Assembly (NCBI GenBank): GCA_017883105.1
Contig: JADGOF010000088.1
Coordinates: 1 to 7,903 of the forward strand
Source: Acidimicrobiales bacterium
GTDB lineage: Bacteria > Actinomycetota > Acidimicrobiia > Acidimicrobiales > RAAP-2
Length of the DNA stretch: 7,903 bases
Reading direction: 5' to 3'
A model generated the notes under the pieces. The model saw nothing but the letters and a program-made list of their open reading frames with translations, was not told where the DNA came from and did no database searches. Made by a program: the position numbers and the translations under genes. Shown piece by piece: positions 1-4,993 of this stretch; the first letter of the stretch is position 1; the number at the start of each line of letters is the position of its first letter.

Positions 1-87
1 ACAGCGGCGGACCTGACGGAGCAACAGGTTCTGGGCGGCATCGCCCGGAGCAACATGACAACGACGTCACAGAAACGAGGCAAGTAG
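1..87 (+). CDS. C-terminal tail of an unidentified upstream gene
   Basis: An open frame enters from the left edge and ends at TAG (85-87). That stop overlaps the GTG start of glpF by one base, the kind of coupling expected inside an operon. Only 28 residues are visible (for example LTEQQVLGGIAR, then a polar tail ending SQKRGK), and I do not recognise the family. From position, a glycerol-pathway gene such as glycerol 3-phosphate dehydrogenase is possible, but that is context inference only. A chance open frame is also possible at this length. Confidence 0.4.
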   Translation, partial: TAADLTEQQVLGGIARSNMTTTSQKRGK

Positions 88-819
88 TGAGTCCCATTGG
101 TGATGCATTCGTGTCGGAGATCTTCGGCACAGCTGTTCTGGTCGTGTTCGGTGCTGGTGTGGTAGCGACCGTGGTTCTGCCGAAGAGCAAGGGTTTCAAC
201 GGCGGATGGCTTCTCATCTGCTTTGGGTGGGGCATCGGCGTCATAGCCGGTGTCTACGTCGCCTACAAGTCTGGTGGCCACCTCAACCCTGCCGTGACCC
301 TCGGCCTCTTCGTAGCCGGAAGGGATTTCGCCGAAGGCATCGACCCGACGGTCGCCCACATGCTCGTGTACTGGGCCGGCCAGCTGATCGGCGGGTTCCT
401 CGGCGCCGTGCTGGCATTCCTCGCCTTCAAGAAGCACTTCGACCTGGAGGCCGATCCCGCGGACAAGCTCGCGATATTCTCCACCGGGCCGGCCATGCGC
501 TCGTACGGCTGGAACTTCGTCACTGAGGTCATCGGCACCTTCGTGCTCGTGTTCTGGGTCATCGTGAGCGGAAAGACGCCGTCGGGGCTCGGTCCAGTAG
601 CCGTGGCCCTGCTCGTCGTCGGAATCGGTGCCAGCCTCGGTGGTCCCACCGGGTACGCGATCAACCCCCGCACGTGACCTCGGGCCGCGCATTGCGCACT
701 TCATCCTGCCGATCAAGGGCAAGGGCTCCAGCGACTGGTCCTACAGCTGGGTTCCGGTCGTCGGCCCGCTTGCCGGCGCTGTCATCGCTGGCCTGGTCGG
801 CAGCTGGTATGTCGGCTGA
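87..819 (+). pseudogene. glpF: Glycerol uptake facilitator (aquaglyceroporin), frameshifted in second NPA motif
   Basis: MIP-family channel for passive glycerol entry across the inner membrane, placed just upstream of glycerol kinase. The start is GTG at 87, with GAGG at 77-80 six bases before it. The first half-repeat carries GGHLNPAVT (NPA at residues 67-69). The second half-repeat reaches GYAINP (residues 189-194), then the frame runs to a stop at 675-677. Removing one C from the C5 run at 665-669 restores NPARDLGPR and a normal last membrane segment ending at TGA 817-819, giving about 243 residues, within the family's size range. The Asp after NPAR is the mark of glycerol-conducting members. 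As written, the protein lacks its last helix and half of the pore motif, so it should not work. Membership is certain; whether the lesion is real or a homopolymer base-call error is open. Confidence 0.9.
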
Positions 820-846
820 GCTGCCGTTCTTCCCACCCATCGATCG

Positions 847-884
847 GGGCGCACTGCGAGGAGCACCGCGCACGCGGTGCGCCC
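847..884 (+). other. Overlapping, mutually exclusive hairpins in the glpF-glpK gap
   Basis: The 157-base gap between glpF and glpK holds a near-perfect dyad at 863-880 (GCACCGCG, two bases, CGCGGTGC). An alternative 8-bp pairing joins GGGCGCAC (847-854) to GTGCGCCC (877-884). The two structures share 877-880, so they cannot form together. No U-run follows, so this is not a standard terminator. It may be an mRNA processing or stability element setting glpF against glpK expression, or merely GC-rich chance. Apart from the glpK ribosome binding site I see nothing else in this gap. Confidence 0.35.
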
Positions 885-976
885 AGAACGCATCCTCGAG
901 CACCTGGACCCGATCCGGGCGGGTGCAGCAGTACACCATGACAGCACCTCACCATCACACGGAGGAATGACACACC

Positions 977-2494
977 ATGGCTGAATACGTACTCGCAATC
1001 GACCAGGGCACCACGAGCTCCAGGGCGATCATCTTCAACCACGCCGGCACAATCGTCGAGACCGGCCAGCTCGAGCATGAGCAGATCTTCCCGCGAGCGG
1101 GCTGGGTCGAGCACGACCCCGAAGAGATCTGGACGAACACCCGCGAGGTCACCGGGATCGTGCTCGCCCGCGCGAACCTGACGTTCAGAGACATTGTCGC
1201 GGTCGGCATCACCAACCAGCGCGAGACCGCCGTGGTGTGGGACAAGACGACCGGCAAGCCCGTCTACAACGCGATCGTCTGGCAGGACACACGCACGGCG
1301 AAGATCGCCGAAGACCTCGGTGCGCTGGGCGGTGGCGCGGACCGCTACAAGGACCGCGTCGGACTCCCTCTGGCCACCTACTTCTCCGGGCCGAAGGTCA
1401 AGTGGATCCTCGACAACGTCGAGGGTGCGCGTGCGAAGGCCGAGAAGGGCGACCTGCTGTTCGGCAACACCGACTCCTGGGTGCTGTGGAACATGACCGG
1501 TGGGGTCGACGGCGGGATCCACGTCACCGAGCCGACGAATGCCTCGCGCACGATGCTCATGAACCTCGACACGCTCACGTGGAACGAAGAGATCGCCGCT
1601 GAGATGACGATCCCGATGTCGATGCTCCCGGAGATCCGCTCGTCGTCCGAGGTCTACGGCAAGGGCCGCATTGGCGGTTTCGTGCCCGGCGTCCCGATCG
1701 CCGGCATCCTCGGAGACCAGCAGGCCGCGACGTTCGGCCAGGCGTGCTTCGAGGTGGGCAACGCGAAGAACACCTACGGCACCGGCAACTTCATGCTGCT
1801 CAACACGGGGACTGTGCCGATCCCGTCGAAGAACGGGCTGCTCACGACCGTGTGCTACAAGATCGGCGACCAGCCGACCGTCTACGCGCTCGAGGGCTCG
1901 ATCGCCGTGACCGGTTCGCTCGTCCAGTGGCTGCGTGACAACCTCGGGATGATCAACTCCGCGCCCGAGATCGAGGAGCTCGCGGCCACGGTCGAGGACA
2001 ACGGCGGCGCCTACTTCGTGCCCGCCTTCTCCGGCCTGTTCGCCCCGCACTGGCGCTCCGACGCCCGGGGCGCCCTGGTGGGCCTGACCCGGTACGTGAA
2101 CAAGGGGCACATTGCCCGGGCCGTGCTCGAGGCCACGGCGTTCCAGACCCGCGAGGTGCTGGACGCCATGAACGCGGACTCCGGAGTGGACCTCACCGAG
2201 CTCAAGGTCGACGGCGGCATGGTGGGCAACGAGACCCTCATGCAGTTCCAGGCCGACATCCTCGGCGTGCCGGTGATCCGCCCGCAGGTCGCCGAGACGA
2301 CCGCGCTCGGCGCCGCCTACGCCGCGGGCATCGCCGTCGGCTTCTGGTCCGGCGAGCAGGACGTCATCGACAACTGGGCCGAGGACAAGCGCTGGGAGCC
2401 GTCCATGGACGAGGGCGAGCGCGCCCGCGAGTACCGCCTGTGGAAGAAGGCCGTCACCAAGACCCTCGACTGGGTCGACGACGACGTACGGTAG
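977..2494 (+). CDS. glpK: Glycerol kinase, intact
   Basis: Cytosolic FGGY-family kinase that converts glycerol and ATP to sn-glycerol 3-phosphate. At 505 residues it matches the usual length. The N-terminal phosphate-binding motif is DQGTTSSR (9-16). The glycerol-contact region NQRET (80-84) is followed by WQDTR (102-106). The motif GDQQAA has Asp247 in the position of the catalytic base, and the C-terminal nucleotide-binding segment is VDGGMVGNET (411-420). GGAGGA at 961-966 lies ten bases before ATG 977 and fixes the start. A second ATG at 967 is out of frame. It follows glpF on the same strand and ends before a strong hairpin terminator, so glpF-glpK is the likely transcription unit. No lesion is visible, in contrast to most neighbours. 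Confidence 0.98.
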   Translation: MAEYVLAIDQGTTSSRAIIFNHAGTIVETGQLEHEQIFPRAGWVEHDPEEIWTNTREVTGIVLARANLTFRDIVAVGITNQRETAVVWDKTTGKPVYNAIVWQDTRTAKIAEDLGALGGGADRYKDRVGLPLATYFSGPKVKWILDNVEGARAKAEKGDLLFGNTDSWVLWNMTGGVDGGIHVTEPTNASRTMLMNLDTLTWNEEIAAEMTIPMSMLPEIRSSSEVYGKGRIGGFVPGVPIAGILGDQQAATFGQACFEVGNAKNTYGTGNFMLLNTGTVPIPSKNGLLTTVCYKIGDQPTVYALEGSIAVTGSLVQWLRDNLGMINSAPEIEELAATVEDNGGAYFVPAFSGLFAPHWRSDARGALVGLTRYVNKGHIARAVLEATAFQTREVLDAMNADSGVDLTELKVDGGMVGNETLMQFQADILGVPVIRPQVAETTALGAAYAAGIAVGFWSGEQDVIDNWAEDKRWEPSMDEGERAREYRLWKKAVTKTLDWVDDDVR

Positions 2495-2544
2495 GCAACC
2501 AGGTCGGTAGCCCGGCGTACAACGGCCTCCCGCGCTGACCAACG

Positions 2545-2587
2545 ACGGCGTCCGTCCCCTTCCCGGGGGCGGGCGCCGTTCTCGTTT
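2545..2587 (+). terminator. Intrinsic terminator after glpK
   Basis: A 15-bp stem (2545-2559 with 2565-2579, including two G-T pairs) closes a five-base loop and is followed by a T-rich stretch (TTCTCGTTT). It starts 50 bases after the glpK stop and would end the glycerol operon. It may also limit read-through from the convergent minus-strand acr3 fragment. The following stretch, 2588-2727, contains no gene or signal I can support. Confidence 0.85.
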
Positions 2588-2727
2588 GGCTAAGCGGTCA
2601 ACATGAGCAACCTACGACACCCCGAGCATCCATGCACGCGATCAGCTCCCGGTGCGCCACGGCACGGTCGCGTAGGTGGGGAGTTACCCCACTGATCTCC
2701 GGTCAGACTCATCGCGGCTACGCAATG

Positions 2728-3038
2728 TCACCGTCGCTCAGCAGCGGCGCGACCTGTCCTGTCCGGCCAGGACAGGCGGCGGCGCAGCCACAGGGCGACG
2801 TATACCAGGGCGAGGAGCACCGGCACCTCGATCAGGGGTCCGACCACGCCGGCCAGTGCCTGTCCGGAGGTGACCCCGAAGACCCCGATCGCACGGCGAT
2901 GGCGAGCTCGAAGTCGTTGCTGGCGGCGGTGAAGGCCAGGGTCGTCGTCCGCGGGTAGGTCAGGGAGAGTGCGCGCCCGATGGCGAAGCCCAGGAACCAC
3001 ATGATGAAGAAGTAGCAGAGCAGCGGAAGGGTGATCCG
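2728..3038 (-). pseudogene. acr3: ACR3-family arsenite efflux pump, C-terminal fragment with frameshift
   Basis: Remnant of a membrane arsenite exporter. On the minus strand, from about 3038, the frame reads ITLPLLCYFF, then TTTLAFTAASNDFELAIAV, a conserved block of the late membrane helices of ACR3 proteins. At 2891-2894 one base is missing. The adjacent frame then continues with IGVFGVTSGQALAGVVGPL, IEVPVLLALVYVALWLRRR and a short basic tail to TGA (2728-2730). Only about the last 100 of roughly 350-370 residues remain; the start and most helices are gone. The fragment ends abruptly where the plus-strand arsD fragment begins (about 3040). A natural C-terminus facing the glpK terminator suggests that end is original. 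Confidence 0.88.
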
Positions 3039-3040
3039 GG

Positions 3041-3709
3041 CTCGACCGGGGTGTGCGGGACCAGTGTCGATGCCGCACTGGCCTCCTTCGCCGGCGACCT
3101 GGAGTGGCTGGCTGGCAACGGCATCCCTGTGCGTCGCCACAACCTCGGACAGGAGCCCGGCGTCTTCGCGGAGCGGGACCGGGTCCGTACGATGCTGCAA
3201 GAGGATGGCCAGGACTGCCTGCCGATCGTGATCGTCGAGGGGAGTGTCCGTTCCACCGGCCGGTACCCCAGCCGGAGCGAACTCGGCGGCTGGACCGGGC
3301 TGGACCCCGCGACCACGAAACCAGCAGCCCCCTCGGTGTCGACGGAAGTGATCACCGAGCTTGCCGCTGTTGGTGCCGCTGTCGGTTCCAACTGCGAGTC
3401 CTGCTCAAGTACCACTACAACAACGCACGCGCCCTCGGCCTGAGCAACGAGCAGCTTGCGGTCGCGGTCCGCACCGCCCAAATGGTCAAGGACGCCCCCG
3501 CGACCAAGATGCTCGAACTGTCCGCGAAGCTCCTGCGGGTCGAGGTCTTCGCGCTCAAACCGCCTGCTCCCCCAGCCACCACGGCGACCCCTGAACCGGT
3601 AGCGTCCGGGGCCAGCGATGCTCCGTGCTGCGGCGGCGGGCCAGCACAAGGCGCCGCGGAGCCGGTTCAGATCGGTACGGCACCGACCGGGGTCAGCAGC
3701 TGTTGCTGA
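3041..3709 (+). pseudogene. arsD: ArsD missing its start, continuous with an AhpD-like domain and Cys-rich tail; one frameshift
   Basis: The frame opens inside an ArsD sequence at STGVCGT (3042 on) and runs through DLEWLAGNGIPV, LGQEPGVFAE and STGRYPSRSEL. ArsD hands arsenite to an efflux ATPase and can repress ars operons. The start and the two adjacent N-terminal cysteines are lost at the junction near 3040. After a Pro/Ala linker the frame continues with TELAAVGAAVGSNCESC. One C is missing at about 3404; beyond it the next frame reads LKYHYNNARALGLS and on to TGA 3707-3709. Restored, this gives E-X11-C-X2-C-X3-H, the catalytic signature of AhpD/carboxymuconolactone decarboxylase-like proteins. 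A low-complexity tail ends with DAPCCGGG and SSCC, possible arsenite ligands. The fusion is inferred from one continuous frame, with no internal start and RBS that I could see. Confidence 0.8.
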
Positions 3710-3717
3710 GCCTGACG

Positions 3718-3736
3718 AACCGGTGGCCGGTTTCCG
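3718..3736 (+). terminator. Possible weak terminator hairpin after the arsD-AhpD frame
   Basis: A short stem AACCGG / CCGGTT (3718-3723 with 3727-3732) around a three-base loop begins nine bases after the stop and is followed by only a few T residues. It lies between the convergent ends of this gene and arsR. The rest of the 125-base gap (3710-3834) shows nothing else I can support. Confidence 0.3.
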
Positions 3737-3834
3737 TCTGGCGGCTCCCAAGCGGTTGATGTTCTCCACCGCATGAGTGTCTCGCCGTTAATGGCGACGT
3801 TTCCTTGGTTCGGCCGCTGAGGGGTTGGAAAAGA

Positions 3835-4179
3835 TCAGGGAGCGCAGGCTGGGCGCAAGCGGGGCGTGGTCTCGCCGGTTCCTGCAATGTCCTGCAGGCG
3901 TATCAACCCTTCGGCGAACGCGCCCGGGGCTAGGCGGTACCAGGTGAAGCGACCCTGCGCCTCACCGAGCACGACGTGGGCCTCACGCAAGATGCGCAGG
4001 TGGTTGCTGATGGTCGTCTGCTTGGCTCCGGTGATCGCGATCAGGTGGCAGGTGCACAGCTGCTCGCGGGCCAGGGACTCCACAATCCGCAGGCGCAACG
4101 GGTCGGCCAGCAGAGCGAACTGCGCCACCCCAGTGGGCGGACTCAGCGGCATCGCCTCGAGGGGCATGACCTTGACCAT
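3835..4179 (-). CDS. arsR: ArsR-family arsenite-responsive repressor
   Basis: A small winged-helix repressor expected to leave its operator when As(III)/Sb(III) binds. From the ATG at 4177-4179 it has 114 residues, normal for the family. PTGVAQFALLADPLRLRIVE is the typical ArsR start of the DNA-binding domain. LCTCHL (residues 41-46) gives the Cys-X-Cys metal site at the recognition-helix entry, but the third Cys of the E. coli-type site is absent. QTTISNHLRILREAHVV is the recognition helix. Two upstream in-frame Met codons (4221, 4218) would extend it into the operator. I prefer 4179 because a -10-like TACGAT lies exactly where a leaderless transcript starting at that ATG needs it; the next Met codons (4167, 4152) remain possible. 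It is divergent to the second arsD, 97 bases away, and has no lesion. Confidence 0.92.
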   Translation of the reverse strand: MVKVMPLEAMPLSPPTGVAQFALLADPLRLRIVESLAREQLCTCHLIAITGAKQTTISNHLRILREAHVVLGEAQGRFTWYRLAPGAFAEGLIRLQDIAGTGETTPRLRPACAP

Positions 4180-4185
4180 GAGTCG

Positions 4186-4191
4186 ATCGTA
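4186..4191 (-). promoter_or_regulatory. -10 box for a leaderless arsR transcript
   Basis: Minus-strand TACGAT ends six bases before the arsR ATG (4179), the spacing expected when transcription starts at the A of the start codon. No ribosome binding site precedes that ATG, which agrees with leaderless translation, common in actinomycetes. No good -35 is visible. Confidence 0.5.
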
Positions 4192-4197
4192 TCTCAC

Positions 4198-4217
4198 ATC
4201 AGCGAACTTTGATATCA
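4198..4217. promoter_or_regulatory. Likely ArsR operator between arsR and arsD
   Basis: ATCAG-N6-TTGAT (4198-4213) differs by one base from the common ArsR-type dyad ATCAA-N6-TTGAT. It overlaps a perfect 8-bp palindrome TGATATCA (4210-4217). It lies directly upstream of the arsR -10 and covers the -35 of the arsD promoter, so one bound dimer could shut off both directions. The match is by eye. Confidence 0.6.
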
Positions 4218-4236
4218 TCATCCCGTGATGTAATAA
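4209..4236 (+). promoter_or_regulatory. arsDp: Promoter for the second arsD
   Basis: TTGATA (4209-4214) and TAATAA (4231-4236) are 16 bases apart and resemble a housekeeping -35/-10 pair. This is an AT-rich island in a GC-rich region. The -35 lies inside the ArsR operator, which predicts arsenite-inducible repression. Transcription would start near 4243, leaving a short leader before the RBS at 4265-4270. Confidence 0.55.
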
Positions 4237-4276
4237 TTCCTAAACCATCTGCCGGCATCGATGCGAGGAGAGCGGT

Positions 4277-4993
4277 ATGGCAAAGGTAGAGATCTTTGAC
4301 CCGTCAATGTGTTGCTCGACCGGTGTGTGCGGCACCGACGTGGACCCCACGCTGTCCCGGTTCGCGGCCGACATCGAGTGGCTCGCGACCCAGGGCGTCG
4401 TCGTCCAGCGGGCCACCCTGGCGCAGGAGCCGGGCAAGTTCGCCGCCAACGTGGCGGTCCGCAATGCGCTGGTGATCAACGGCACTGGGGTTCTCCCGGC
4501 GGTCGTTGTCGACGGCGTGCTCAAGTCAACCGGGGCCTATCCCGCGCGCGAGGAGATGGCCGGACTGACCCTGAGATCCTCAGTGAGCTGGCGCTCTGTC
4601 GGCAAGCGGCTGCCCGCCACAAAGGTACAGTCGAGGATCGCCTCGCTCAGGAAGGACAGAACCGTCTCGAAGCCTCGCTGGCTGCTGCCGTCGTTGCCAT
4701 CCGACACCAGGCCGGCTTCGGTGCTGCTCTGCATGCCTTCCAGCCTCCCACCATCCATCGTTGGCTTCGGCATCGCCGTCCCGGATTGGGATGCGGTGTC
4801 GACGTGCGACGTCCTGAAGTTTATGGTCGGACCAATAGGTAATGGTCCGACCAAAGACGGTCGACCTCAGAAGTCAACGGAGTCTCCATGGTCCTTCTTG
4901 ATGCCTTCGTGCCGAATACCAACCCCTTGGGCGCCCAGTGGCTCTCTGCACTTGTGGCCGCCCTGCCCATCGTCGCGATGCTCGTCACCCTAG
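4277..4993 (+). CDS. arsD: ArsD arsenic metallochaperone with a chimeric C-terminal extension
   Basis: Residues 1 to about 98 are ArsD: VEIFDPSMCCSTGVCGT carries Cys12, Cys13 and Cys18, the three arsenite ligands in their standard positions. ADIEWLATQGV, LAQEPGKFAAN and LKSTGAYPAREEM complete the thioredoxin-like fold. GAGGAG (4265-4270) before ATG 4277 sets the start. ArsD similarity stops near 4566, about where the protein would normally end or lose a short variable tail. From there the frame runs for some 140 residues through the antisense strand of a lldR fragment and into the start of lctP (out of frame) before a stop at 4991-4993. The tail looks like accidental coding. The ArsD part may still bind metal. 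No arsA or acr3 follows, so its usual partners are missing. It is clearly diverged from the arsD copy at 3041. Confidence 0.85.
   Translation: MAKVEIFDPSMCCSTGVCGTDVDPTLSRFAADIEWLATQGVVVQRATLAQEPGKFAANVAVRNALVINGTGVLPAVVVDGVLKSTGAYPAREEMAGLTLRSSVSWRSVGKRLPATKVQSRIASLRKDRTVSKPRWLLPSLPSDTRPASVLLCMPSSLPPSIVGFGIAVPDWDAVSTCDVLKFMVGPIGNGPTKDGRPQKSTESPWSFLMPSCRIPTPWAPSGSLHLWPPCPSSRCSSP
4564..4734 (-). pseudogene. lldR: Truncated FadR/GntR-family lactate regulator (lldR-like)
   Basis: On the minus strand, ATG at 4734 (GGAGG about nine bases upstream) opens 57 residues. The segment ETVLSFLSEAILDCTF, then GSRLPTERQLTEDLRVS, is the first part of a GntR-type winged helix of the FadR subfamily, where such proteins normally continue with SRPTVREAL. 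Instead the sequence changes at about 4564 into the reverse complement of the arsD 3' end. The rest of the DNA-binding domain and the whole ligand-binding domain are absent, so no working repressor can be made. Divergent placement beside lctP and two FadR-type operators makes a lactate-responsive LldR the best guess. A Cys where Gly is usual (ILDCTF) and Arg for Gly in DLRVS may be further decay. Confidence 0.78.
4824..4834. promoter_or_regulatory. FadR/LldR-type operator 1
   Basis: TGGTCGGACCA is a perfect palindrome around one central base. It fits the FadR-subfamily pattern TNGTNNNACNA used by actinobacterial LldR. It lies between the divergent lldR fragment and lctP. Confidence 0.82.
4838..4843 (+). 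promoter_or_regulatory. Possible lctP -10 box between the two operators
   Basis: GGTAAT matches four of six bases of TATAAT. A weak -35-like CTGAAG lies at 4814-4819, 18 bases upstream. If real, the promoter is bracketed by the two operators, so repressor binding would block it. The call rests mainly on position. Confidence 0.35.
4843..4853. promoter_or_regulatory. FadR/LldR-type operator 2
   Basis: TGGTCCGACCA is a second perfect palindrome, 19 bp centre to centre from operator 1. The two sites also form one larger inverted repeat (GGTCGGACCA / TGGTCCGACC). Paired sites about two helical turns apart suit cooperative binding of two dimers. The site is 34 bases upstream of the lctP start. Confidence 0.82.

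Noticed and set aside
782..2542. 586-codon open frame on the minus strand
   Set aside because: It is antisense to glpK, a clear full-length glycerol kinase. Long antisense frames are common opposite high-GC genes, and its residues are low-complexity (Arg, Gly, Asp, Val) with no recognisable domain.
2758..2776. Hairpin CCTGTCC / GGACAGG as a terminator or IS end
   Set aside because: It lies within the last codons of the acr3 fragment, has no T-run in either direction, and is not repeated elsewhere in the window.
2960..3769. 269-codon minus-strand frame across the ars fragments
   Set aside because: It is antisense to the ArsD/AhpD-like sequence and only out of frame over acr3; composition is Arg/Ser/Pro-rich.
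3780..3800. Short inverted repeat TCGCC...GGCGA between the arsD-AhpD frame and arsR
   Set aside because: Five-bp stem without a U-run; too weak to call a terminator or regulatory site.
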